This document shows positions 23,185 through 34,330 of a DNA stretch of 64,000 bases, piece after piece; within the stretch, counting starts at the first letter, position 1, and each line of letters starts with the position of its first letter. The DNA is taken from the NCBI GenBank assembly GCA_963924555.1, contig OZ004586.1, forward strand, positions 8,779,634 to 8,843,633, in the 5' to 3' direction. Under the pieces are notes generated by a model. The model ran no database searches, had not been told where the DNA came from, and saw only the letters and a program-made list of their open reading frames with translations. This stretch comes from Crambe crambe. Its lineage: Eukaryota > Porifera > Demospongiae > Poecilosclerida > Crambeidae. The position numbers and the translations under genes were made by a program.

Positions 23185-23423
23185 GATGCCAGAGGTTCTT
23201 CTCCAATCACCAAAGTCATTAAGTAATCTTGTGTTTGTCATTTTATTTTGTTCTCGAGACATTTTCCCTTATTTGAAAGTTTAATTCGAGACCGCAGAAG
23301 TCTCATAATGCTCCATTTGAATCTTTATTGTCACCAAGTTTAAGTCGATAACTGACTGTGAACTGCTTAAAAGGGAGGATCATCCGTATTTCTATTAAAA
23401 AGAAATTACCACATACTTGGGAG

Positions 23424-23856
23424 TAGGCTTAGGTAGATTATGCCAGCATAATTTTGGGAATAATTGGGACTTCCTGGAATCAAGCATAATGCCAGAATAA
23501 TGGGGCATATTTTGAGCATAATGAGAATAATTGGAGCTTCTGCAAGCCTGAAAACAAAGACTTCTGTCACTCTCTACTGCCTGAGGTGGTTTCTTGCTAC
23601 ACTGTGACAGTGTCTAGCTATATCAATACCTAAGACCTGAATCATATTATGGACAACTACATGCAGCTGTTAGTTTATGGCAATGGCTAAGCTACTTCTA
23701 GCTCTGCTACTGGTGGACTGGGGAAGCATAATCATTAGCTTATTTAAGAATAATAGTGGGAATAATTGGTGCATTTGAGGGAATAATAGGTAGCATTTTG
23801 GAGCATTGTGGAATAGAATAACTGGAGAAATCTTGAGCATAATCTACCTAAGCCTA
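23424..23856. mobile_element. hAT-type MITE with 8-bp target duplication (relative of 9209-9547)
   Basis: The 433-bp element begins TAGGCTTAGGTAGATTATG and ends with its reverse complement. It is flanked by the direct repeat CTTGGGAG (23416-23423 and 23857-23864). It shares the terminal TAGGC and internal AATAATTGG/AATAATAGG words with the MITE at 9209-9547, so the two form one family. No coding sequence. Confidence 0.85.
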
Positions 23857-24086
23857 CTTGGGAGGCCTTTGATACTCCTTTTCAATCTGGAGCCATAACG
23901 TACACCTGAAACATATGCTGGAATATTTTCGGATACACGAGTTGACTCTAATGGAAGAAATTGAAACTTGTTAACTTTTGATAATTTTTTCCTGTACTAG
24001 TTTTACTTCGTGTTGTGCAAGTGCACTTCTTACAGTGTGGTGGCAAAACAAGATCACTTGACTCTAAATTATCTGAGAAGCTGAGA

Positions 24087-24800
24087 TCAGTGGTAAACTC
24101 TGACTGTAGGACGGTGTGCAAGTAGAAGAGAATTTCCGATTAATCTCTCAGAGAATAACCAAAATGAGTGTAGGGGTCCAAAGTCTTCAATTACTTCCTT
24201 TAGATGCCCATGCAGGTGCATGTTGGGTGTTACGGCATCTGGACCAAAGAGCTCCAATTTTTTTTTTTTTGCAATGGACATCTTGGAGTTTCAGGTTTTT
24301 TTTTACACAGAAGATGGCATGCGATTACAAAGCTATGCCAGCACTCCAAATAGCATTTGTCCACAGGGAATAGAGTATAGGGTGACCCAGTTTTTAAATT
24401 GTGCTGCAGTGAATCCAACAAAATTAGTTTCTAATTTTTCCACAGTCTGATGGAACACAAAAGCTGTCCATTACTTGTTGCATTTGTTGTAGCAAAGGTT
24501 TAGTTAAAATACCATTTTTTGTAAATAACTCCATTGCATGCTTTGCAGACCCCAAGAATAAATTATGCATAGGGTCTATCACTGAATCTCTGCATTCATA
24601 CTCATTTTCCTTTTCTTGCCTGTTTTGTTTTTAGCTTTTTTTATTTCTTGAATTGCTGCACGATATTTCCATAAACTGCATTCAAAGCCAGTCCAACCCA
24701 CCCCCCTGAAAATTTCTTCATACATTTCGAGCAACCAAATTTAGCTGAATGGCTTAAAAATCCAGTGACTTCACATATCTGAAATTCTTCAAGGGGTTAT
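24087..24800 (-). pseudogene. En/Spm (CACTA)-like transposase, heavily decayed
   Basis: Read right to left in shifting frames: GFLSHSAKFGCSKCMKKFSG, CRDSVIDPMHNLFLGSAKH, LLQQMQQVMDSFCVPSDCGK, FTAAQFKNWVTLYS, and AVTPNMHLHGHLKEVIEDFG followed by PLHSFWLF. 'DPMHNLFLG' and 'TPNMHLHxHL...FGPxxxFWxFxFER' are typical of En/Spm tnp2-type transposases with a DUF4218-like region. Stops and frame changes are frequent and the ends are missing, so it is inactive. Confidence 0.75.
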
Positions 24801-24819
24801 TACCAATTTTTTTAAAGTC

Positions 24820-25015
24820 AAAAGTGAATCTAGGCCATTAGGCCAGTCATCAGTACCACATTCTGTACTGTTGCATACTTTATCATTATACCATCCTTCC
24901 ATTGTGAAAGTAGTAGCGCTGTACAGTAGTTTGCAGAACAGTTATCAAACATAAGGCAGAGATAGGCAGCAGCTCTGGAATCTGGCAGTCAAAGACTGAA
25001 AGGATCTGCTCAGCT
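24820..25015. repeat. Right copy of the inverted repeat shared with 5148-5400, plus MITE fragment
   Basis: GTGAATCTAGGCCATTAGGC at about 24828 matches the inner arm of the 5.5-kb MITE. The rest (TTTGCAGAACAGTTATCAAA and neighbours) is the reverse complement of 5148-5400. Confidence 0.55.
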
Positions 25016-25690
25016 GCTGATGCCCAATTGCCGATTATGTATCGGGTTTGCTATCGTCTACTAAAGTGTGTGGTCAACTCGAACAAGCTACTTTGGTATC
25101 AAACAGATGTAGCTATAGTGTTTGCTATCATCATCTACTGAAGTGTATCACCACCTTGGACACATTTATATACTAAAAAAAAGTTGTAAAACTGTTGAAA
25201 CATAATATCCACTAAGCTTTGTGAGTGTTATCAGAGAGATAGGCCCGTGAGATTTGCGCTTTACATCTATTACAATTTACAATTTGATTATATGAATCTA
25301 TTGGTTGTGTATGCAGCAGTAAGCCCTCAGGTTTGGGGTCCTACAGTTTACATAACTGCATATTCTGTATTGGGATCAGGTTTCTTGCCTATTTCTCTGA
25401 CAATAACTGACTACTGGTCACACACTGGGTACATACTGAGTTATACTTGACTATGAAATAGCTAATTGTATGATTTGCTATTGACTTTACATTTACAATT
25501 TCTATTCAATAGAGTAATCATATAGTGTGATCAATAGAAGAATATTTTGAAAATCGTCTTAGTATTTCATAACTGATTTAATCAGGGGAATCATGTATAT
25601 ATATTATATTTATATATGTATTGTATTCATAAAAGATTTTAAAAGTAAATACTCTATGCATTTTTGGAAATCATTAATAGATCCAATGAT
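25016..25690. other. Intergenic, AT-rich, nothing recognised
   Basis: Only short open frames without family features. No clear repeats apart from low-complexity TATATA runs near 25590-25620. Confidence 0.4.
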
Positions 25691-25726
25691 AGTATGTAAG
25701 TCAGTCTTGGATCACAGTCCCTGGAA

Positions 25727-26952
25727 TTAATTGTGTTTCGTCAGGGTCTTCCTCATCATTACTGTGAAAGAGTAATAGCAGCAACATTTCCTCTTCCTGA
25801 AATAAGTATAGCGTGAATGCAATAACTAGCTGTTATGTATGTCAAGATTTAGAAATATGTTACCCGAGTGGTTTTTCTAGTGTAAACCTGTGCCCCATGT
25901 GGCCAGAGTCCATAATCATCTTCCCGATAAAATTTAATAGACTAAGCAATAATAACTACTACCTACCTAGCTAACATAGTCAACCTGAATAGTCTGATGA
26001 AGAGATTTGTTGACCATACAACCGTGTGACTGCAGCCTATATGTGTACTTTCTTTAGGAAGATGATGATGTTGTAGCTATAATCGATATAACGTTACGAA
26101 GTCAAACATATTGCATGAACTCACAGTTGCATTTTGCTTTTTTTTCTTTTCCTGCCTAGCCTTTGCTAAATGGCAGTCTTTTTCTCAATGTTTTCTGTTT
26201 GGCCTCTTCATCATCACTGCTCTCAGGAGGAGACACCAATTCCACCTGTACCTTTTTAAGAAATTATTATTATAATATTTGAAATAGTAGACAATAATAC
26301 CTGTTGAACTCTCTTTCTGATTGCATCCATCTCATCTTCATTATCTCCATCTATTTCACCCTCTTTGATAATCTATTTTTTTAAAATCAAATTTTCGCTT
26401 CTTTTTCTTTTCAGGGTCTTTCTTTATTAATTGCAAGCTTCTCCTGTTGGAATAAAAGCCTTTGATCCTCCAGTTGACAGATGCGCATCCCATTTTTGAC
26501 AGATGATGTTAATTTTTGTCTATCCATACTTTTGTCTCATACATTACATCAAGTTCTTCCTTCAGTTCACCATCAACTGTATAGCCTATTAAAGTTGATA
26601 ACAATTGTAATATATATAGCCTTGGTGATAGACATCTAGTCATTTAATTCATGCCAAAGAAATGTTTTCTGTGGCTTTGGTAGATGTGCTGCTACCAGCT
26701 CTTCTCATAGCTGCAAAATAGCTAAGTAGAGTTGGACATCAGCTACTCTTCTATTACTGACAAGTGCTGAAGATTTTCAGCACAATCTTAAAATGTGATA
26801 CAGCTACATTAAATTGATCATTCTTGTTATAGTACAATCAAGCTAATGCTTATAGCTAGTACGTAAGTACCTTCTTCCATCATTGCATTCCCAAATTGAA
26901 CATTTTGTGATCTTATAGCTCGAAGCTTGAATAGAATTTCGTTCTTCTCCAT
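25727..26952 (-). pseudogene. Fragmented multi-exon gene for an acidic, coiled-coil-like protein, family unknown
   Basis: A start at 26952 (MEKNEILFKLRAIRSQ, ending at a GAAG|GTACTT donor) is followed by candidate exons: SSTSTKATENIS near 26650-26720, an EELDVMYETK stretch near 26550, and GDNEDEMDAIRKRVQQ at about 26290-26350 ending at a GTATTA donor. ELVSPPESSDDEEAKQKTLRKRL follows near 26160-26245, and EEEMLLLLLFHSNDEEDPDE ends with TVIQD and a stop near 25727. Frames break in the middle part. Charged residues and heptad-like spacing suggest coiled coil. I do not recognise the family. Confidence 0.35.
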
Positions 26953-27064
26953 GTCATGATAAATCGCTTGGTTACATGAGCATGCTCAGTCTAGATTGAT
27001 TATGGCATGCTGGTGTGGCAGTGAATAATGTCCCCTGAAAAACTTGTCCCCCCGGACAAAATAT

Positions 27065-27345
27065 CCTAGGACTTGTATAGGTATCTCCCAATGATGACAA
27101 ATGGTTATAACTCCTTAATAACAAAAGGGATTTCTATGAAATTACATATGACATACTAGTAATTCCATACAACATATTTGAAATTCTTTGAATTCCGTTA
27201 AGTCATTAAGGGGTTATTACCGTAATACCATATCTCCAAAACCATCAGGGGGAATTCTATGAAATTGCATATGTATATATACTGGTAATTCCCCACAACA
27301 TAATTGAAATTCTTCAAATCCCCTCAAGTCATTAAGGGGTTATTA
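27065..27345. repeat. Repeat copy, inverted relative to 6085-6470
   Basis: TATAGGTATCTCCCAATGA, GGGATTTCTATGAAATTACA and GTCATTAAGGGGTTATTAC mirror the left-hand block at 6.1-6.5 kb. Confidence 0.55.
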
Positions 27346-27459
27346 CTGCAGCATTGCTCTCTGTTTAAGCTTTCTATTGATATGCTTAGTTTGACCATAC
27401 CGATGATTTTAAAAATATATCATAATAGGTCTTTAAAGTAACTATTCATACCCGTGTTA

Positions 27460-27602
27460 AACTTTGCGCGAGCAATCGCGTAATCTAGCGATGTTTGCGC
27501 AACTACGCGTATTTACGTCAATTCACGTCAATTCGCGCGAACTTCATCCGCGGGCGGAATGCGAAGGATCGCGAGAAATCATCCGCGCTATCACGCGAAT
27601 GT
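27460..27602. other. CpG-dense patch
   Basis: About 140 bp rich in CG dinucleotides (TTTGCGCGAGCAATCGCG, AATTCGCGCGAAC, ATCCGCGGGCGG) inside otherwise CpG-poor DNA. Words are partly repeated and palindromic (TCGCGCGA), suggesting a MITE core or regulatory patch. Gene not identified. Confidence 0.4.
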
Positions 27603-28059
27603 GCTTTTTTTTCATGTGAATTTGGCTATTTCATGGTGCGCGCATTTATATATTTATATATAACTTGGTAATTTTTCCCCTTTCCAGGCATACTACAGCA
27701 GTACTAATCCAAGATGCTAGCCATTCTATAGTATTATACATCATATTGCTGTTGTTGTTTGTTTATTTTCAGTGATAATTATATGAAATTTGGATACATA
27801 AGATTGTCAGAGAAACATTTTGTATGACTAGTTTTGAAGACACCTTGACAGGAGTAGCTAATTCTTAGCTGGAGTAGCTGGTACAATAAACCTACACTTG
27901 AAATAGTGATTCTAGTATCTATTTCTTGTATCAGTCGATATTCAGTATTCTTGTTTCTATATCCAAGAGCTGTCAGGGGACTATAACTGTAAATTAAGGA
28001 TAAACAATAGTGAACAAAAATTATGGACTGGCTTCAAGTATAAAATAGTCACACAACTA

Positions 28060-28930
28060 TACAAAGCCCGACATAGCTATCTGTCAGTCACATGACCACA
28101 AACCCCAACATATATCCGATTGCCAGCCACATGACTACAAAGCCCAACATATATATCAGACTGCCAGCCACATGACTACAAAGTCCAACATATAACTATA
28201 TCAGACTGCCAGCCACATGACTACAAAGCCCAACATATATATATGACTACCAGTCACATGACCACAAAGCCCAACATAATATCAGACTGCCCACAAAGCC
28301 ATACATATATATCAGACTGCCAGCCACACAACTACAAAGTCCAACAATATCAGACTGCCAGTCACATGACCACAAAGCCCAACATATATATCAGACTGCC
28401 AGCCACATGACTACAAAGCCCAACATATATATAAGACTGCCAGCCATACGACTATACAAAGCAAAACATGCCAGCCACACAATTACAAAGTCTAACATAA
28501 TATCAAACAGCCAGTCACACGACCACAAAGCCCAATATATATCACACTGCCAGCCACATGACTACAAAGCCCAACATAATAATTATATGAGACTGCCAGT
28601 CACATGACCACAAAGCCCAACATATATATCAGACTGCCAGCCACACGACCACAAAGCCCAACATAGCTAATATATCAGACTGCCAGTCACATGACCACAA
28701 AGCCCAATATATATCAGACTGCCAGCCACATGACTACAAAGCCCAACATAAAAATTATATCAGACTGCCAGTCACATGACCACAAAGCCCAACATTATAT
28801 CTGACTGACAAAGCCCAACATAGCTAATATATCAAACTGCCAGACTGCTAGCCACACAACTACAAAGCCCAACCTATAGTCACAGTCACATGATCACAAA
28901 GCCTAACATATAATCAGAGAGCCTGTCACA
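28060..28930. repeat. ~40-bp minisatellite
   Basis: A unit around CAGACTGCCAGCCACATGAC and TACAAAGCCCAACATATAT is repeated about 20 times with variable TA-rich spacers. The 66-codon open frame inside is a by-product of the repeat. Confidence 0.85.
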
Positions 28931-28959
28931 AAGTATATCAGAAGCATAATAGACAACCT

Positions 28960-29550
28960 TACATCACTACAAAGGCCAGTATTAGACTGCATGCCAGGGT
29001 ATGAGAAGCACCTTCTCCCTGCTATAGCTAGCTAGTAGTAAGTACCTAATTATAAAGCAAGATTAGCTAGTCTGCTTACATACAAAAAGCTCAGTCCTTC
29101 TTACCTGTCGATTACGTGCACCTCACTTATAATCTTGTTATTAAATAATACGCATAATTTTTAACTTTCGCATTTATATCCACCTCATGCTTACCCGACA
29201 ATTTCCAAAATAAATGGTAAAGGGTCGTAAAAGTTCTAACCTATTCATCAGACAGTGACTTTTGGCTATCATAACTTTTGAAATATCAAGTGTATACTGA
29301 TAATTCTCTCTGTGTAAACTTTCTGCTCATATGCATACTTTGTCCATATCAATAAAGTTCCAACTATGCACAACAATCACGTCATTAATTTTCGAAATAT
29401 TCACCCCCATTTTGTTAAACTTTTCTTAACACACCTACTTATTTAAGACAATTGCGCATGTCAATTACCAACTACGCAATATTTCGCCAATTGATGCCCA
29501 CCATATCCAATCGACGCCCACCATTAATTTCGCGCGCACGAATTAGGGGC
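28960..29550. other. Intergenic, nothing recognised
   Basis: Between the minisatellite and the internal telomeric tract. A short CG-rich patch (TTTCGCGCGCACG) sits at about 29528-29540. Confidence 0.4.
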
Positions 29551-29555
29551 TTATG

Positions 29556-29592
29556 GTAGGGCTAGGGCTAGGGCTAGGGCTAGGGCTAGGGG
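29556..29592. repeat. Interstitial telomeric tract, about 6 CTAGGG units
   Basis: GTAGGGCTAGGG... runs for about 37 bp with the G-rich strand on top, the same orientation as the terminal array. It marks the left limit of the repeat-dominated subtelomere. Confidence 0.85.
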
Positions 29593-29744
29593 CATGGAGA
29601 AGGATCCCTCACCATCCCTCATATATATAATATGATCCCTTATATTCATATACTTGAGTGTTTTATCCCTCAAATTCGCAAATTTGAGTCTTTTTTCCCC
29701 TTATGGTCATATACTTGGAGGATTTTACCCTTAAGTCAACCTCA

Positions 29745-30195
29745 ACTTCATGGATAAATCTTATCTCGATTTAGGGGTAAAATATCCATGAGGTTAGGTT
29801 TCTTTAACCTGGGTTGAGGTTTCCAGAGGTAAAATAGCCATGAGGTTATGTATTGTTAACCTGGGTTGAGGTTTCCAGAGGTAAAATAGCCATGAGGTTA
29901 TGTCCTGTTAACCTGGGTTGAGGTTTCCAGAGGTAAAATAGCCATGAGGTTATGTCTTGTTAACCTGGGTTGAGGTTTCCAGAGGTAAAATAGCCATGAG
30001 GTTATGTCCTGTTAACCTGGGTTGAGGTTTCCAGAGGTAAAATAGCCATGAGGTTATGTCTTGTTAACCTGGGTTGAGGTTTCCAGAGGTAAAATAGCCA
30101 TGAGGTTTTCCAACGTTAACCTGGGTTGAGGTTTCCAGAGGTAAAATAGCCATGAGGTTTTGTTTCGTTAACAGGGGTTGAGGTAAAGTATCCAT
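29745..30195. repeat. 52-bp minisatellite, first block
   Basis: Unit of 52 bp built of GTTAACCTGGGTTGAGG, TTTCCAGAGGTAAAATAGCC and ATGAGGTTATGTCTT, in about 8 copies with few changes. The same unit returns at 31372-32100. Confidence 0.9.
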
Positions 30196-30470
30196 GAGGT
30201 TAGTTAAGTATTTATGAAGTCCCTCAAGTCACGGTAATGCACAGTAGATGTCCCTCAAGTCTATTCCTACACTTTGAAGTATTACCAAGTACACTTAAGT
30301 CCCTCAAGTATAGATAAAGACATTCAAAGTCCCTCAAGGCCAGATAGATATTACGGAAGTCCCTCAAGTCATGGTAATGCACAGTAGATGTCCCTCAAGT
30401 CTATTCCTACACTTTGAAGTATTACGAAGTACACTTAAGTCCCTCAAGTCCATGCATCCGTAGCGCAGGC
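30196..30470. repeat. AGTCCCTCAAGTC-rich repeat, first block
   Basis: Repeated words AAGTCCCTCAAGTC and GGTAATGCACAGTAGATG in two longer units of about 180 bp. A shorter copy is at 32100-32275. Confidence 0.7.
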
Positions 30471-30517
30471 TGAAGGGGAAGTGCACGCCGTAGCCAGCCA
30501 TATGACACACTCAGTAG

Positions 30518-30907
30518 ATGTCCACCAGTCAACCTACCAACAGGCCGGCAACACTGAAAAGACTGTCGAAACGTAAGTCATTTACAGTCTGCACACACAC
30601 TAGTTCAACTCACGTTGTACCATTCAGATACAAGAAGTTGTGGCCACGCCTTCCCAAAGCACATCAAACTCCACCCCCAGCAAAAAAGAGACGACTCTAT
30701 TCCGAAGAAGAATACTCAATCCTAAAGAGATATTTCGACATTGGCGGAGAGAGGTCTAAAGTGGCAAAACTTTCTGAGTGTGCAGATTTCCTTAGAGAGT
30801 ACCAGAGAGTTATGCAGTTTGATGGGAAGGACACAGGACAAGATCAAAAACATGATAAAGCAGAGCAAGTGACAGCAAACCAACAGTTCTTTTTATTTAA
30901 AATGTAA
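30518..30907 (+). pseudogene. Fragment with a possible SANT/Myb-like C-terminal block
   Basis: The open frame contains KKRRLYSEEEYSILKRYFD, then KLSECADFLREYQRVMQFDG and QDQKHDKAEQV. The spacing 'EEExxxLxxYF...L..C..FL....F.G.....Q.DK' resembles a C-terminal block of invertebrate transposon-associated proteins; assignment is weak. Parts are copied to 32275-32330 (direct) and 32495-32552 (inverted), so the locus has been rearranged within the minisatellite region. No start context or upstream exon is convincing. Confidence 0.35.
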
Positions 30908-31029
30908 TCAATCATTCTCACAAAAAACAGTACTAATGTAATCAATCATTCTCACAATTTCTTTCTATTTCTAATCAAGTCTCACAATTCAAATTTTTCC
31001 TCTAGAAATTTAGATACTTTTTGCTGGAC

Positions 31030-31371
31030 ATCCCTCCTAGCTATACACTTATCTTTCCCTCCCGGCTTGCACGTCTCGGTGAATATCCTTCATGGATCCT
31101 TCCTGGATATTCTGGGACTTTGAAATTTCAGATACTTCTAGGAGGACAATTGGTGGCCCCCATGGATTCTGAGAGGACAATTGGTGACCCCCATGGATTC
31201 TGGGAGGACAATTGGTGACCCCCATGGGCCAGATATATCATCCCTCCTAGCTATGACCTTACCTTTCCCTCCTGGCTTGCACATCTCAGTGAATATCCTT
31301 CATGGTTTCGTATTCGATCCTTCCTGGATATTCTGGGACTTTGAAATTTCAGCTCCTTCTTGGAGGATCCA
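31030..31371. repeat. Composite satellite with 30-35-bp GGAGGACAATTGGTG subrepeats, first block
   Basis: A longer unit (TCCCTCCTAGCTATGACC, GGCTTGCACATCTCAGTGAA, CGATCCTTCCTGGATATTC, CTTTGAAATTTCAG) is followed by a variable number of GGACAATTGGTGACCCCCAT subrepeats. About 1.5 units; the main block is at 32555-34107. Confidence 0.85.
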
Positions 31372-32100
31372 GAGGTAAAATAGCCATGAGGTTATGTCTT
31401 GTTAACCTGGGTTGAGGTTTCCAGAGGTAAAATAGCCATGAAGTTATCCATCGTTAACTTGGGTTGAGGTTTCCAGAGGTAAAATAGCCATGAGGTTATG
31501 TCTTGTTAACCTGGGTTGAGGTTTCCAGAGGTAAAATAGCCATGAGGTTATCCAACGTTAACCTGGGTTGAGGTTTCCAGAGGTAAAATAGCCATGAGGT
31601 TATGTCTTGTTAATCTGGGTTGAGGTTTCCAGAGGTAAAATAGCCATGAGGTTATGTCTTGTTAACCTGGGTTGAAGTTTCCAGAGGTAAAATAGCCATG
31701 AGGTTATGTCTTGTTAATCTGGGTTGAGGTTTCCAGAGGTAAAATAGCCATGAGGTTATCCAATGTTAACCTGGGTTGAGGTTTCCAGAGGTAAAATAGC
31801 CATGAGGTTATGTCTTGTTAACCTGGGTTGAGGTTTCCAGAGGTAAAATAGCCATGAGGTTATCCAACGTTAACCTGGGTTGAGGTTTCCAGAGGTAAAA
31901 TAGCCATGAGGTTATGTCTTGTTAACCTGGGTCGAGGTAAAATAGCCATGAGGTTATCCAACGTTAACCTGGGTTGAGGTTTCCAGAGGTAAAATAGCCA
32001 TGAGGTTATGTCTTGTTAACCTGGGTTGAGGTTTTCAGAGGTAAAATAGCCATGAGGTTTTGTTTCGTTAACAGGGGTTGAGGTAAAGTATCCATGAGGT
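31372..32100. repeat. 52-bp minisatellite, second block
   Basis: About 14 units of the same repeat as 29745-30195. Variants ATGTCTTGTTAACC and ATCCAACGTTAACC partly alternate, which suggests a higher-order dimer. Confidence 0.9.
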
Positions 32101-32275
32101 TAGTTTAGTATTTATGAAGTCCCTCAAGTCATGGTAATGCACAGTAGATGTCCCTCAAGTCTATTCCTACATTTGGAAGTATTACCAAGTACACTTAAGT
32201 CCCTCAAGTCCATGCAAAGTCCCTAAAGGCCTGATAGAGATTACAAAAGTCCCTCAAGTCATGGTAATGCACAAG
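32100..32275. repeat. AGTCCCTCAAGTC-rich repeat, second block
   Basis: Shortened copy of 30196-30470, followed by a fragment of the 30.5-kb open frame. Confidence 0.7.
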
Positions 32276-32554
32276 AAGTTGTGGCCACGCCTTCCCAAAG
32301 CACATCAAACTCCACCCCTCAACCACCAGCAAGTGTATAGCTAGGAGGGATGTCCAGCCAAAAGTATCTAAATTTCTAGTCCTAATTGAGAGGAAAAATT
32401 TTTTATAATTGAATTGTGAGACTTGATTTGAAATATAAAGAAATTGTGAGAATGATTGATTACATTAGAACTGTTTTTTGTGAGAATGATTGATTAGTCG
32501 AAATATCTCTTTAGGATTGAGTATTCTTCTTCGGAATAGAGTCGTCTCTTTTTT
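32276..32554. other. Rearranged copy of the 30.6-31.0 kb segment
   Basis: AGAAGTTGTGGCCACGCCTT is direct relative to 30630, whereas the following 32335-32554 is mostly the reverse complement of about 30690-31045, including CCTAAAGAGATATTTCGAC. A local inversion is implied. Confidence 0.65.
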
Positions 32555-34107
32555 ATCTTTCCCTCCCGGCTTGCACGTCTCGGTGAATATCCTTCATGGA
32601 TCGATCCTTCCTGGATATTCTGGGACCTTGAAATTTCAGATACTTCTAGGAGGACAATTGGTGGCCCCCATGGATTCTGAGAGGACAATTGGTGACCCCC
32701 ATGGGCCAGATATATCATCCCTCCTAGCTATGACCTTACCTTGCACATCTCAGTGGATATCCTTCATGGTTTCGTATTCGATCCTTCCTGGATATTCTGG
32801 GACTTTGAAATTTCAGCTCCTTCTTGGAGGACAATTGGTGGCCCCCATGGATTCTTGGAGGACAATTGGTGGCCCCCATGGATCCTGAGAGGACAATTGG
32901 TGACCCCCATGGATTCTGGGAGGACAATTGGTGACCCCCATGGGCCAGATATATCATCCCTCCTAGCTATGACCTTACCTTTCCCTCCTGGCTTGCACAT
33001 CTCAGTGAATATCCTTCATGGTTTCGTATTCGATCCTTCCTGGATATTCTGGGACTTTGAAATTTCAGCTCCTTCTTGGAGGACAATTGGTGGCCCCCAT
33101 GGATTCTTGGAGGACAATTGGTGGCCCCCATGGATCCTGAGAGGACAATTGGTGACCCCCATCATCCCTCCTAGCTATGACCTTACCTTTCCCTCCTGGC
33201 TTGCACATCTCAGTGAATATCCTTCATGGTTTCATATTCGATCCTTCCTGGATATTCTGGGACTTTGAAATTTCAGCTCCTTCTTGGAGGACAATTGGTG
33301 GCCCCCATGGATTCTTGGAGGACAATTGGTGGCCCCCATGGATCCTGAGAGGACAATTGGTGACCCCCATGGATTCTGGGAGGACAATTGGTGATCCCCC
33401 ATGGGCCAGATATATCATCCCTCCTAGCTATGACCTTACCTTTCCCTCCTGGCTTGCACGTCTCAGTGAATATCCTTCATGGTTTCGTATTCGATCCTTC
33501 CTGGATATTCTGGGACTTTGAAATTTCAGATACTTCTAGGAGGACAATTGGTGGCCCCCATGGATTCTGAGAGGACAATTGGTGACCAGATATATCATCC
33601 CTCCTAGCTATGACCTTACCTTTCCCTCCTGGCTTGCATATCTCAGTGAATATCCTTCATGGTTTCGTATTCGATCCTTCCTGGATATTCTGGGACTTTG
33701 AAATTTCAGCTCCTTCTTGGAGGACAATTGGTGGCCCCCATGGATTCTTGGAGGACAATTGGTGGCCCCCATGGATCCTGAGAGGACAATTGGTGACCCC
33801 CATGGATTCTGGGAGGACAATTGGTGACCCCCCATGGGCCAGATATATCATCCCTCCTAGCTATGACCTTACCTTTCCCTCCTGGCTTGCACATCTCAGT
33901 GACTATCCTTCATGGTTTCGTATTCGATCCTTCCTGGATATTCTGGGACTTTGAAATTTCAGATACTTCTAGGAGGACAATTGGTGGCCCCCATGGATTC
34001 TGAGAGGACAATTGGTGACCAGATATATCATCCCTCCTAGCTATGACCTTACCTTTCCCTCCTGGCTTGCACGTCTCAGTGAATATCCTTCATGGTTTCA
34101 TAGAAGG
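32555..34107. repeat. Composite satellite, main block
   Basis: About 6-7 long units (roughly 170-260 bp) differing mainly in the number of GGAGGACAATTGGTGGCCCC subrepeats (1-4 per unit). All open frames reported across this stretch are read-through of the repeat. Confidence 0.9.
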
Positions 34108-34330
34108 GATGACTAGGGCTAGATGCAACTCGGAAGGGATGACTAGAGCTAGATTCAACTTGGAAGGGATGTCTAGGGCTAGATGCAACTTGGAAGGGAT
34201 GTCTAGGGCTAAATGCAACTCAGAAGGGATGACTAGGGCTAGATGCAACTCGGAAGGGATGACTAGGGCTAGATGCAACTTGGAAGGGATGATTAGGGCA
34301 AGATGCAACTCGGAAGGGCTAGATTTCAAA
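34108..34330. repeat. 30-bp minisatellite containing TAGGGCTAG
   Basis: GAAGGGATGACTAGGGCTAG followed by ATGCAACTCG is repeated about 7 times. Each unit carries a telomere-like CTAGGGCTAG or a 1-bp variant. Confidence 0.9.

Noticed and set aside
24116-24450. Plus-strand open frames of 76-85 aa
   Set aside because: Antisense to the decayed En/Spm-like transposase.
28060-28930. Regular ~40-bp repeats resembling a CRISPR array
   Set aside because: Spacers are themselves degenerate TA-rich repeat, the repeat is not conserved at its ends, and the genome is eukaryotic.
31021-34003. Many open frames of 60-175 aa on both strands
   Set aside because: All are read-through of tandem repeats; composition follows the repeat.
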